Below are positions 1-8,044 of a DNA stretch of 64,000 bases, piece after piece. The position numbers were made by a program, and so were the translations under genes. Where the stretch lies: positions 1,736,001-1,800,000 of the forward strand of contig NZ_CP085953.1 in assembly GCF_020735385.1 (NCBI RefSeq), given 5' to 3'. The number at the start of each line of letters is the position of its first letter. Positions within the stretch are counted from its first letter, which is position 1. The DNA comes from Granulicatella elegans (lineage in GTDB: Bacteria; Bacillota; Bacilli; Lactobacillales; Aerococcaceae). Under the pieces are notes generated by a model. That model was given only the letters and a program-made list of their open reading frames with translations, was not told the DNA's origin and ran no database searches.

Positions 1-284
1 CCACGAACAAATCCTTCAGCTGCTTTTGTCCATGCACCATCTTTTTGAGCAATCGCTAGAGAAGGCCCTTTAAAAATTTCAACACGGTCTTCTTGCTCTT
101 CTTCTAATCCATTGACACGAACTGCTAATCTTCTTGGTGTTGCAAAAGCTTCTACAGACTCAAACGCTAAGCTTTCTTGTTTGAAAAAGTCTTCTACACG
201 GCTCGCTAATTGTTCTGAACTTGTACGAACATATTGTGCTGGTAATTCTTCTAAACCAATTTCTAATAATAATGATTTTGTCAT
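1..284 (-). CDS. glyS: Glycyl-tRNA synthetase beta subunit, N-terminal part (runs off the window)
   Basis: This is the first 94 or so codons of the beta chain of tetrameric bacterial glycyl-tRNA synthetase, which together with GlyQ charges tRNA-Gly in the cytoplasm. The start is the ATG at 284, preceded by an AGGAGG ribosome binding site at 291-296. The N-terminus begins MTKSLLLEIGLEELPAQYV, the characteristic opening of GlyS, followed by FATPRRLAVRVNGL. The gene lies 32 bases after the glyQ stop on the same strand, so the two form one operon under the glyQ T-box. The rest of the protein lies beyond position 1. The family assignment is firm; completeness cannot be judged. Confidence 0.95.
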   Translation of the reverse strand, partial: MTKSLLLEIGLEELPAQYVRTSSEQLASRVEDFFKQESLAFESVEAFATPRRLAVRVNGLEEEQEDRVEIFKGPSLAIAQKDGAWTKAAEGFVR

Positions 285-316
285 AATTGTCCTCCTAATG
301 TTACTAGTCTATCCTA

Positions 317-1198
317 TTAGTCTTTTAATAATGGGAATCCTAAAGATTCTCTTTCAGCTACAAATGTTTTAGCAATTGTACGGGCCATTTTACGAATACG
401 ACCTAAAAATCCTGCACGGTCTGTCGCAGAAATAATGCCGCGTGCGTCCATCAAGTTAAAAGCGTGAGAGCATTTTAATACACAGTCATAAGCTGGGTGA
501 ACAAGACCTTTTTCCATTAGGATTGTTGCTTCTTTTTCAAATTCAGTAAATAATTGCATTAATAATTCAGGATTGCTTTCTTCAAAAGCATATTTAGAAT
601 GTTCAAATTCTGGTTGTTTGAAAATATCACCGTATTTTACATCGCCAGTCCACACTAAATTATAAACACTTTCTACTTCTTGGATATAAGAAGCTAAACG
701 TTCTAATCCATAAGTAATTTCACTTGTTACTGGGTGACATTCTAATCCACCTACTTGTTGGAAGTAAGTAAATTGAGTGACTTCCATTCCATCTAACCAT
801 ACTTCCCATCCAAGACCAGCACAGCCTAATGATGGATTTTCCCAGTTATCTTCAACGAAACGAATATCATGTTCTAATGGGTCAATTCCTAATGCGACTA
901 AACTTCCTAAATATAATTCTTGAATGTTTTCTGGAGATGGTTTCATGACAACTTGGAATTGATGATGTTGAAATAAACGGTTTGGATTTTCACCATAACG
1001 ACCATCAGCTGGACGACGAGATGGTTCAACATAAGCAGCATTCCATGGTTCTGGTCCAATGGCGCGTAAAAAAGTATACGGACTCATTGTTCCAGCACCT
1101 TTTTCAGTATCATAAGCTTGTAATAATAAACAGCCTTGATTTGACCAATAATTTTGTAATGTTAAAATAATTTCTTGTACTGTTAATTTTTTCGACAT
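317..1198 (-). CDS. glyQ: Glycyl-tRNA synthetase alpha subunit
   Basis: This is the 293-residue class II alpha chain of the alpha2beta2 glycyl-tRNA synthetase. It holds the active site that makes glycyl-adenylate. The sequence is strongly conserved from [18 protein letters not shown] at the N-terminus through the region around residues 45-75 ([20 protein letters not shown], then [14 protein letters not shown]) to the C-terminal [19 protein letters not shown]. Its length is normal for the family. It is the first gene of the glyQ-glyS operon and is preceded by a T-box leader, so expression should rise when uncharged tRNA-Gly accumulates. The ribosome binding site is a modest GTAGGAA. Confidence 0.97.
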   Translation of the reverse strand: MSKKLTVQEIILTLQNYWSNQGCLLLQAYDTEKGAGTMSPYTFLRAIGPEPWNAAYVEPSRRPADGRYGENPNRLFQHHQFQVVMKPSPENIQELYLGSLVALGIDPLEHDIRFVEDNWENPSLGCAGLGWEVWLDGMEVTQFTYFQQVGGLECHPVTSEITYGLERLASYIQEVESVYNLVWTGDVKYGDIFKQPEFEHSKYAFEESNPELLMQLFTEFEKEATILMEKGLVHPAYDCVLKCSHAFNLMDARGIISATDRAGFLGRIRKMARTIAKTFVAERESLGFPLLKD

Positions 1199-1284
1199 AG
1201 TATTCCTACTTTCTATAATTTTTATGGCAGGATAAAATCCCTCTAGAATCTCTTATTGTAAAACGAAGTCTTTCCTCCTTTTCC

Positions 1285-1489
1285 CTATAAAAAATCCCTA
1301 TGTACACTAAAAAAGCATATATAGGGACGATTCATCGCGGTTCCACCCTAATTTCTTAGAACAATCTAAGCTTCATTGTTGATTGACTCCAATGTGCCAC
1401 AATTCATTCTCTATCAAACGGCTTCCACCTATCCCGTTCTCTCTATCCATATTTAGAATGATTGTTTCATTTTCTACGTCATATTTACT
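1285..1489 (-). promoter_or_regulatory. T-box leader (glycine) of glyQS
   Basis: On the minus strand the 14-base T-box AGGGTGGAACCGCG lies at 1349-1336. It is followed by a terminator hairpin whose arms pair CCCTAT with ATAGGG (about 1327-1294) and end in a T run. This is the antiterminator/terminator arrangement of T-box riboswitches, read by uncharged tRNA. The leader RNA would start near 1489. A GGC triplet in the GTGGCAC segment of the stem I region could be the glycine specifier, but I did not fold the RNA. The regulated genes are glyQ and glyS. Confidence 0.9.
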
Positions 1490-1495
1490 GCATTC

Positions 1496-1524
1496 ATATT
1501 ACTGATTTTTCCTTCAAAAGTCAA
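1496..1524 (-). promoter_or_regulatory. Promoter of the glyQS T-box transcript
   Basis: The minus strand shows TTGACT (1524-1519), a 17-base spacer and TAATAT (1501-1496). That is a good sigma-A type promoter, placed so that transcription starts just before the T-box leader. Confidence 0.65.
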
Positions 1525-1597
1525 GTTATACCAATCATTGTTAGCTTTTACCAGTTCATCATGATATAATTTTTTCATTCTTAAGGAGGCGAATTTT

Positions 1598-2149
1598 ATG
1601 AGTTGTGCTTGGGCAACTATTTCTGAACTTGATCAAAAATATCATGATGAAGAATGGGGAGTTCCTTGTTTTGATGATCAAAAATTATTTGAAATATTAA
1701 CATTAGAAGTGATGCAAGCTGGTCTTAGTTGGTCGACCATTTTGAAAAAACGTGAAGAGTTTAGAGAAGCTTTTAAACAATTTGATATTCATAAAGTTAG
1801 TCAATTGACAAAAGACGATGTAGACAACTTACTCCAAAATCCTAAAATCATTCGTCATCGTCAAAAGATTGAAGCCACTGTTCAAAATGCAAACATCATT
1901 TTACAACTACAAAATCAATACGGAAGTTTTCATGAATTTTTATGGAGTAAGTTTGACCACACTCCCATCATCAATCACTGGGAAACAATGGAAGAAGTTC
2001 CCTCTTCTACACCACTTACAGAACAGTTATGTAAAGAATTTAAAAAACTAGGATTCAAGTTTATGGGACCTACTACCCTCTATTCATTTTTACAAGCATC
2101 TGGCATCATCAATGATCATCTTGATTCTTGTCCATTTAAACACAAATAA
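1598..2149 (+). CDS. tag: DNA-3-methyladenine glycosylase I
   Basis: This 183-residue base-excision repair enzyme removes 3-methyladenine from alkylated DNA. It matches the Tag family from MSCAWATISELDQKYHDEEWG onward. The zinc ligands expected for this family are present: Cys3 and His16 near the N-terminus, and the His and Cys of the C-terminal DHLDSCPFKH segment. The EVMQAGLSWSTIL stretch is the conserved helix-hairpin-helix core region. The ATG follows an AGGAGG site, so the start is secure. It is divergent from glyQ, convergent with nrdF, and monocistronic. Confidence 0.95.
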   Translation: MSCAWATISELDQKYHDEEWGVPCFDDQKLFEILTLEVMQAGLSWSTILKKREEFREAFKQFDIHKVSQLTKDDVDNLLQNPKIIRHRQKIEATVQNANIILQLQNQYGSFHEFLWSKFDHTPIINHWETMEEVPSSTPLTEQLCKEFKKLGFKFMGPTTLYSFLQASGIINDHLDSCPFKHK

Positions 2150-2178
2150 AGACTTTTATGCGCTGCACAAAAGTCTTT
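2148..2178. terminator. Bidirectional terminator between tag and nrdF
   Basis: The perfect 10-base stem AAAGACTTTT / AAAAGTCTTT (2148-2157 with 2169-2178) is flanked by a T run on one side and an A run on the other. It sits between two convergent genes and can serve both. Confidence 0.8.
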
Positions 2179-2185
2179 ATTTTGA

Positions 2186-3196
2186 TTACATCCATTTAGA
2201 ATAATCGTCATCGTCCATGGCTTCTACTGTTCCAAGTAAATAACCATTCCCTACTTGAGAGAAGAAGTCATGGTTACTTGTACCTGTTGAAATACCATTC
2301 ATCACAATTGGATCCACATCTTCAGCTGTATCAGGAAATAATGGATCAAAGCCTAAATTTTGTAACGCTTTATTCGCATTATAACGAATGAATACTTTTA
2401 CTTTTTCAGTCCAACCAACTTGATCATAAATTGATTGTGTATACTTCACTTCATTTTGATACAATTCTAAACATAATTGATAGACCCACATTTTAAGAGT
2501 TTCTTGTTCTTCTTGTGGTAATTCATTGTATCCTTGTTGGAATTTATAGCCTGTATAAGTTCCGTGAACTGATTCATCACGAATAATTAATTTAATAATT
2601 TCCGCAACATTGGCTAATTTATTGTTTCCTAAATAATACAAAGGTGTAAAGAAGCCACTATAGAATAAAAATGTTTCTAACATCGTTGAAGCAACTTTCA
2701 TTTTTAGTGCATCTCTACTTTGATAAATTTCATTAATTTTTTGAGCTTTATATTGTAAAAATTCATTATTATTTGTCCACTCGAAAATATCTTCAATTTC
2801 AGCTTTTGTATGTAACGTACTGAAAATTGTTGAATAACTTTTCGCATGAACAGATTCCATAAATTGAATATTATTCCATACAGCTTCTTCATGTTGGGTA
2901 CGAACATAGTCTTTCATCAAACTAGCACCTTCTTCAGATTGCAATGTATCTAATAAAGTCAATCCTCCAAATACTTTCCCTACAACATCTTTTTCAGCTG
3001 GGGATAATGTTCTCCAGTCATCTAAGTCATTTGAAACAGGAATACGAGTATCTAACCAAAATTGCTCGGTTAACTTTTCCCATGTCATTTTATCAATCAT
3101 ATCTTCCACTTGGTTCCAGTCAATCGCTTTATAATAAGCTACTGGTGCAGAAGCATTTTGTGACAAAATCTCATTAAAATATCGTTTCTCACTCAT
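2186..3196 (-). CDS. nrdF: Class Ib ribonucleotide reductase beta subunit
   Basis: NrdF is the small radical-bearing subunit that, with NrdE, makes deoxyribonucleotides aerobically. The metal-site residues of the family are visible: Asp83, then Glu114 and His117 in MESVHAKSYS, and the later METFLFYSG and RDESVHG segments. Tyr121 lies at the position of the radical tyrosine. This is therefore a tyrosyl-radical class Ib enzyme, normally dimanganese, which in known systems is activated by the flavodoxin NrdI. No nrdI or nrdH gene is seen in this window. The gene follows nrdE by 20 bases and is its operon partner. At 336 residues its length is normal. Confidence 0.96.
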   Translation of the reverse strand: MSEKRYFNEILSQNASAPVAYYKAIDWNQVEDMIDKMTWEKLTEQFWLDTRIPVSNDLDDWRTLSPAEKDVVGKVFGGLTLLDTLQSEEGASLMKDYVRTQHEEAVWNNIQFMESVHAKSYSTIFSTLHTKAEIEDIFEWTNNNEFLQYKAQKINEIYQSRDALKMKVASTMLETFLFYSGFFTPLYYLGNNKLANVAEIIKLIIRDESVHGTYTGYKFQQGYNELPQEEQETLKMWVYQLCLELYQNEVKYTQSIYDQVGWTEKVKVFIRYNANKALQNLGFDPLFPDTAEDVDPIVMNGISTGTSNHDFFSQVGNGYLLGTVEAMDDDDYSKWM

Positions 3197-3216
3197 GATA
3201 AGTCTCCTTTTTTGAA

Positions 3217-5394
3217 TTAAATACTACAACTTTCGCAACCATTACTTCCAATTTCATCATTATTTTCCGTAAATGTACGAACATAATAAATGGATTTGAT
3301 TCCTTTATTCCAAGCATAGTTTCTCAAGATATTTAAATCTCTTGTTGTCATTTTACTTGTACGTCCATTTTTCCACTCATATAATCCTTCAGGTAATTCT
3401 GAACGCATAAATAATGTTAAACTCATTCCTTGGTCAATATGTTTTTGAGCTGCTGCATATACATCAATCACTTTACGCATATCAATATCATAAGCTGATT
3501 TATAATAAGGTAATGTCTCATTTGATAAGAATGGAGCTGGATAATAAGTTTTACCAGTTTTCTTTTCTTGACGTTCTTCAATTAAACGAGTAATTGGATG
3601 TAAGCTTGCACTTGTTTCATTAACATAACTAATCGATCCAGTTGGAGCAATCGCTAGACGATTTTGGTGATATAGTCCATCTGCCATCACATCTGCTTTT
3701 AATTGTTTCCAATCTTCTGCAGTTGGAACTGGTAAGTTTGCAAAAATTTCTTTTACTTTTTCAGATGTAATTTCTACATCTGACTCTGTATAAGCATCAA
3801 AATAAGTTCCTGATGCATAAGCAGATTTTTCAAAGCCATCAAATGTTACGCCACGTTCTTTAGCAATTTTATGACTTGCTTTTAATGTATAGAAATTCAA
3901 CAGACGGAAGTATAAATCTGTCACTTCAATTGATTCAGGTGAACCATATTCCATTTGATTTAATGCAAAGAATGTATGTAATCCCATTGCTCCTAAACCA
4001 ATTGTATGAGCTTTTTGGTTTCCATTTTTCACCGTTGGAACTGCATCAATACTTGAGTGATCTGTGACAAATGTTAATGCACGAACTGCTACTTCAATCG
4101 AACGTTCAAAATCAGGTGATTGCATTAAATTAACAATATTCGTAGAACCTAAATTACAACTAATATCTGTTCCAAGCACTTCATATTCTTGCGCATTATT
4201 AATTACAGAAGGAGCTTGTACTTGTAAAATTTCTGAACATAAGTTACTCATAATGATTTTTCCATCAATTGGATTTGCTTTGTTCACTGTATCAATATTT
4301 ACGATATACGGATAACCAGATTCTTGTTGTAATTTACTAATTTCTTGTTCTAAATCACGTGCACGTAATTTTGATTTACGAATTTCTGGATTATTCACCA
4401 TATTTTCATACTCTTTTGTAATATCTACATAAGAGAAAGGAACCCCATAAATACGTTCCACATCATATGGACTAAATAAATACATCATATCATCATTCTT
4501 AATTAACTCGTAAAACTTATCTGGAACTACTAGTCCTAATGATAATGTTTTAACACGAATTTTTTCATCCGCATTTTCTTTTTTAGTCGACAAGAATGAT
4601 ACAATATCTGGGTGGAAAACATTTAAATAAACAGCACCTGCACCATTACGTTGTCCTAATTGGTTTGAATAACTGAAACTATCTTCTAATAATTTCATAA
4701 TTGGAACAACACCACTAGAAGCATTTTCAATTTTCTTAATTGGGTCTCCAGCTGCACGAACGTTTGATAAACTTACTCCAACTCCCCCACCAATTCTAGA
4801 AAGTTGTAATGCAGAGTTAATCGTACGACCAATACTATTCATATCATCCGTTGTTTGAATTAAGAAACAAGATACTAATTCACCACGACGTTTTCTTCCC
4901 GCATTTAAAAATGTTGGTGTCGCTGGTTGATAACGTTGATGAATCATTTCTTCAGCTAAGTCTCTAGCTAATGGTTCATCCCCATCTGCTAAAAATAAAG
5001 CATTAAAGACGATACGATCTTCAAAACGTTCTAAATAACGTTCGCCATCATTTGTCTTTAAAGCATATTGCTTATAAAACTTAAATGCTGACATAAATGA
5101 ACGAAAACGGAATTTTTTCTTATAAATTTCTTGCATTAAGCTTTTAACAAATTCACGGTCATATTTATTTAAAAACTCTGCTTCTAAATAATCGTGCTCA
5201 ATTAAATAATCTAACTTTTCATCTAATGTATAGAAAAACACCGTATTTGGATTAACATGTTCTAAGAAGAATGCACGTACTGCTTCTTTATCCTTATGTA
5301 AAGGAATTTTCCCATCAACCGGACGGTTCAACTCATTATTTAATGAAAAATATGTTACTTCTTGAGATTTACTAATTAATTTTGGACTATCCAA
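3217..5394 (-). CDS. nrdE: Class Ib ribonucleotide reductase alpha subunit
   Basis: NrdE is the 725-residue catalytic subunit that reduces ribonucleoside diphosphates. Recognisable parts include QPATPTFLNAGRKRRGELVSC in the N-terminal half (holding one active-site cysteine), NLCSEI, the radical-site Cys-x-Glu motif in that region, and the C-terminal redox pair CESC in the tail GCESCSI. It reads from a TTG start at 5394 with AAGGTGAG five bases upstream; no better ATG exists. The operon is nrdE-nrdF. Two NrdR-like boxes lie about 175-220 bases upstream, so repression by NrdR when dATP is plentiful is likely. Confidence 0.95.
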   Translation of the reverse strand: MDSPKLISKSQEVTYFSLNNELNRPVDGKIPLHKDKEAVRAFFLEHVNPNTVFFYTLDEKLDYLIEHDYLEAEFLNKYDREFVKSLMQEIYKKKFRFRSFMSAFKFYKQYALKTNDGERYLERFEDRIVFNALFLADGDEPLARDLAEEMIHQRYQPATPTFLNAGRKRRGELVSCFLIQTTDDMNSIGRTINSALQLSRIGGGVGVSLSNVRAAGDPIKKIENASSGVVPIMKLLEDSFSYSNQLGQRNGAGAVYLNVFHPDIVSFLSTKKENADEKIRVKTLSLGLVVPDKFYELIKNDDMMYLFSPYDVERIYGVPFSYVDITKEYENMVNNPEIRKSKLRARDLEQEISKLQQESGYPYIVNIDTVNKANPIDGKIIMSNLCSEILQVQAPSVINNAQEYEVLGTDISCNLGSTNIVNLMQSPDFERSIEVAVRALTFVTDHSSIDAVPTVKNGNQKAHTIGLGAMGLHTFFALNQMEYGSPESIEVTDLYFRLLNFYTLKASHKIAKERGVTFDGFEKSAYASGTYFDAYTESDVEITSEKVKEIFANLPVPTAEDWKQLKADVMADGLYHQNRLAIAPTGSISYVNETSASLHPITRLIEERQEKKTGKTYYPAPFLSNETLPYYKSAYDIDMRKVIDVYAAAQKHIDQGMSLTLFMRSELPEGLYEWKNGRTSKMTTRDLNILRNYAWNKGIKSIYYVRTFTENNDEIGSNGCESCSI

Positions 5395-5568
5395 GTTTGC
5401 TCACCTTTTCCTTTATTAAAATTACATCATTCCAATAGAAAAATTTCATCTATAATAGTCACTAGTTTAACCTTTAATAAAAATCTGTAAATGACTATCT
5501 AAAACTACTTTTTCTATTTTTCATTCTTTATCATTATAGCTACTTTCTTCGCTTATATCAACCTATAA

Positions 5569-5584
5569 ATTCTATATTTAGTAT
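5569..5584. promoter_or_regulatory. Probable NrdR box 1
   Basis: The 16-mer ATTCTATATTTAGTAT matches the NrdR palindrome consensus (acaCwAtATaTwGtgt) at 12 positions by eye. Its start lies exactly 31 bases from the second box. Confidence 0.6.
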
Positions 5585-5599
5585 TTCAAGCAAAATACA

Positions 5600-5615
5600 A
5601 CACAAAATATAGTAA
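5600..5615. promoter_or_regulatory. Probable NrdR box 2
   Basis: ACACAAAATATAGTAA matches the NrdR consensus at 13 of 16 positions. The 31-base centre-to-centre spacing to box 1 is about three helical turns, the usual arrangement for paired NrdR sites upstream of ribonucleotide reductase operons. Confidence 0.65.
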
Positions 5616-5639
5616 TAATTTTTAACTTCTATCAACATA

Positions 5640-5668
5640 TTGACAAAGAGATTTTTCAGATTTACACT
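5640..5668 (+). promoter_or_regulatory. Promoter of the copY-like gene with an imperfect cop-box
   Basis: TTGACA (5640-5645), a 17-base spacer and TACACT (5663-5668) form a clear promoter. The sequence TACACTTATG overlapping the -10 differs at two positions from the CopY operator consensus TACAnnTGTA, so autoregulation is possible but weakly supported. Confidence 0.6.
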
Positions 5669-5696
5669 TATGCATATCAAAGAAAGGAGATTAAAA

Positions 5697-6128
5697 ATGA
5701 CACTTTCTCATACCATTAGCGCATCTGAAAGACAAGTTCTTCGAGTGATATGGGCAAACCCAAAATGCACGAGTAGTTTTATCATTGAAGCATTAGCTAA
5801 AAATTTCAACTGGCAAGCTGCTACCATTAAAACTCTTATCAATCGACTGTTGAAAAAGGAATTTATTATCCCAACTTCAAAAAGACCCTATCAATATGTC
5901 GCAACTTTAACAGAAGAAGAATTACTAGATTTAGAATGCAGTGAGTTATTAAATCATGTATGTCAGAAAAAACAAGGTGAATTATTATCATTCCTCATTC
6001 AAAAAGCTCAATTATCCAAACAGGACACTCATCAATTACAGAAATTATTACAAGAAAAAGAAATAAATGCTCCTGAGCATCTAGCTTGTACTTGCATACC
6101 AGGTCAATGTCGTTGTTGTCATCACTAA
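5697..6128 (+). CDS. copY: CopY/BlaI-family copper-responsive repressor
   Basis: This 143-residue protein has an N-terminal winged helix of the BlaI/MecI/CopY family (SASERQVLRVIWANP through TIKTLINRLLKKEFI). It ends in CTCIPGQCRC, exactly the C-x-C-x4-C-x-C motif with which CopY repressors bind copper(I) and release DNA. The ATG at 5697 follows AAAGGAG. A longer reading from the TTG at 5640 would start on the -35 box and is rejected. No copA, copB or copZ gene lies next to it: the following gene is convergent behind a terminator. It must therefore control targets elsewhere, or be a leftover of a copper operon. Repressor identity is confident; the target is unknown. Confidence 0.88.
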   Translation: MTLSHTISASERQVLRVIWANPKCTSSFIIEALAKNFNWQAATIKTLINRLLKKEFIIPTSKRPYQYVATLTEEELLDLECSELLNHVCQKKQGELLSFLIQKAQLSKQDTHQLQKLLQEKEINAPEHLACTCIPGQCRCCHH

Positions 6129-6162
6129 AAAGCCTAACCACCATTTACGGTAGTTAGGCTTT
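6129..6162. terminator. Terminator between copY and the lysozyme gene
   Basis: A 14-base stem with one mismatch (AAAGCCTAACCACC at 6129-6142 with GGTAGTTAGGCTTT at 6149-6162) has A/T runs on both sides and sits between convergent genes. Confidence 0.85.
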
Positions 6163-6168
6163 CCTTTT

Positions 6169-7863
6169 CTAATACCATACGCTGACGTCTACTCGACCGC
6201 TAATCCCTTTTAAGTATTCGCTTGAAGTATATTGCCAACCTTTAGAACCTGAATAATGTGGATTATTCCAATCTAATGCATCTGTATATGCAGCAACCCA
6301 GTCCACATATTTTAAAATATCTGGATGATTTAAACGAGTTTGTAATAAATGTCTGTAACTATAAACTCTTACATTCGTATAGCCAGCTTTATGCATCGTT
6401 TCCATATATTTATTCACAATTTTCACCCATGTTTTTGTATCTTTAGGTGCAGCTTTTGCTTTATTCACATATTCCCAATTTTCAACATCATAATAAATTG
6501 GATATGTTGGTTTAATATGATATTTTTCAATTAATTTAATCGTATGTTTTGCTTCTAATTCTGCGTCTGTTTCATTTTCTGCATACGTATATAAGTACAC
6601 TCCATATGGAATTCCTAGGCGATTTAATTCTTTAATATTATACGCTAATTGTTTATCTTCATCATAAGCATAATAACCTAGGCGAACAATTACTCCATCA
6701 ATGCCATTTTCACGAATAACACTACTCCAGTCTTGGATTTTTCCATTATGTTCACTGACATCGATGACTTTCTTCGCATCACTTCCGCCGACTTGTTCTT
6801 GACGGCGATTTAAGAAATAACGTTGGCCATTCTTTTGTACCCAACCCCATTCTAATCGTTCTTGCTTTTGAATCTCACCAGTATCTGAGAAAGTATATTT
6901 CGTATCTCCAATCGTTACAACTCCTGTTGCCATTACGCCGGATTCACCTAAATAATAATTGCCTGCCCATTCTTTTTCAGCTCTAGCACCATTCGCTTTG
7001 AAGTAATACCATTTTCCATCAATTTGAGCCCATTGACTGCGTACATATTTTCCATCAGCATTTAAATAGAACATCGCATTATATTGTGGATCAAATAACC
7101 ATTCTTTTGCCATCATGGCACCTTCACCATTCACAAAATAATCACCGACCCATTGACGAGTTGCTAAGTAACCACCTGACAGTAGGTAATACCATTTATT
7201 TCCATCTTGAATCCATTCTTTATCGGCATATTTCCCATCCGCTTTCAAATAGAAATAAGACTTATATTTGTTATCATAAATCCATTCTTTTGCCATCATG
7301 GCACCTTCACCATTCACAAAATAATTACTGACCCATTGACGAGTTGCTAAGTAACCACCTGACAGTAGATAATACCATTTATTTCCATCTTGAATCCATT
7401 CTTTATCGGCATATTTCCCATCCGCTTTCAAATAGAAATAAGACTTATATTTGTTATCATAAATCCATTCTTTTTTCACCATGGCTCCACTTGGATTTAA
7501 ATAGTAATTCCCTTTCCATTCACTTTTAGCCATATAGCCCCATTCTTTGAAATAGTACCATTTGCCACCAATTTCTAACCATTGATTTTCAGCGTAGTTT
7601 CCATCTGCTTTCAAATAGAAATAAGACTTATACGTTTCATCATAAATAAAAGACCCAACAACTTTTTTACCGTCTTTATCTACATAAGAGCGATCAATCC
7701 ATGAAGAAATTGCTTTTGATCCATCTTCTTTTATAAAATATTGTTGTCCATTAATCGTTTGCCACCCTTTACCTTGCGCAGACTTTTCTTCTTGAGCGCC
7801 TACCGTTGGTAAAGTGAATAATACTAACGCAGATAATGATAATGCGATATTTCTTAATTTCAT
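6169..7863 (-). CDS. Secreted choline-binding GH25 lysozyme, LytC-like
   Basis: This 564-residue exported muramidase has a signal peptide (MKLRNIALSLSALVLFTLPTVGA). Residues 35-350 are a long array of aromatic choline-binding repeats (patterns such as GKWYYFK, YFYLKADGKYADKEW). A C-terminal GH25 domain starts at about 361. The GH25 acidic residues are visible: Asp368 in VIDVSEHNG and the DxE pair Asp459/Glu461 in YYDVENWE. The domain ends with GWQYTSS and RVDVSVWY. The order of repeats first and catalytic domain last is that of pneumococcal LytC. It would bind phosphocholine on wall teichoic acids and cut glycan strands. The choline cluster at 24.7-28.7 kb fits this. Two 61-residue repeat units are almost identical, suggesting recent duplication. 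Confidence 0.93.
   Translation of the reverse strand: MKLRNIALSLSALVLFTLPTVGAQEEKSAQGKGWQTINGQQYFIKEDGSKAISSWIDRSYVDKDGKKVVGSFIYDETYKSYFYLKADGNYAENQWLEIGGKWYYFKEWGYMAKSEWKGNYYLNPSGAMVKKEWIYDNKYKSYFYLKADGKYADKEWIQDGNKWYYLLSGGYLATRQWVSNYFVNGEGAMMAKEWIYDNKYKSYFYLKADGKYADKEWIQDGNKWYYLLSGGYLATRQWVGDYFVNGEGAMMAKEWLFDPQYNAMFYLNADGKYVRSQWAQIDGKWYYFKANGARAEKEWAGNYYLGESGVMATGVVTIGDTKYTFSDTGEIQKQERLEWGWVQKNGQRYFLNRRQEQVGGSDAKKVIDVSEHNGKIQDWSSVIRENGIDGVIVRLGYYAYDEDKQLAYNIKELNRLGIPYGVYLYTYAENETDAELEAKHTIKLIEKYHIKPTYPIYYDVENWEYVNKAKAAPKDTKTWVKIVNKYMETMHKAGYTNVRVYSYRHLLQTRLNHPDILKYVDWVAAYTDALDWNNPHYSGSKGWQYTSSEYLKGISGRVDVSVWY
7109..7474 (-). repeat. Tandem 183-base near-identical repeats in the choline-binding array
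   Basis: Bases 7109-7291 and 7292-7474 encode the same 61-residue block, differing at only a few bases (for example ATCACCG versus ATTACTG near the start). The near identity inside an otherwise diverged array points to a recent unit duplication. Confidence 0.85.
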
Positions 7864-7979
7864 TTACTGTAAATCTCCTTTTTCTTAAACTCTTACTTTG
7901 CCATTGTATAATTAAACACATAAAAACTCAAACAAAATCCTAAATTCTACACTGTAATGCTATAAAAAATATGCAACAT

Positions 7980-8017
7980 AAAAGAGGAACTTCTACTGCA
8001 TAGAAAATTCCTCTTTT
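7980..8017 (-). terminator. Terminator of the M16C protease gene
   Basis: The 10-base stem AAAAGAGGAA (7980-7989) with TTCCTCTTTT (8008-8017) lies just after the stop of the minus-strand protease gene. Confidence 0.75.
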
Positions 8018-8044
8018 AACGATAAATGAGCTTAACTTTAAAAA

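Noticed and set aside
112-372. Plus-strand ORF of 86 codons over glyS/glyQ
   Set aside because: It is antisense to two certain genes and to their junction, with no start signal.
5640-5696. Earlier TTG start of the copper repressor
   Set aside because: It would place the start codon on the -35 box of the gene's own promoter, and the ATG at 5697 has a good ribosome binding site.
7086-7529. Two plus-strand ORFs with near-identical sequences across the lysozyme gene
   Set aside because: They mirror the duplicated choline-binding units on the other strand and have no start signals.
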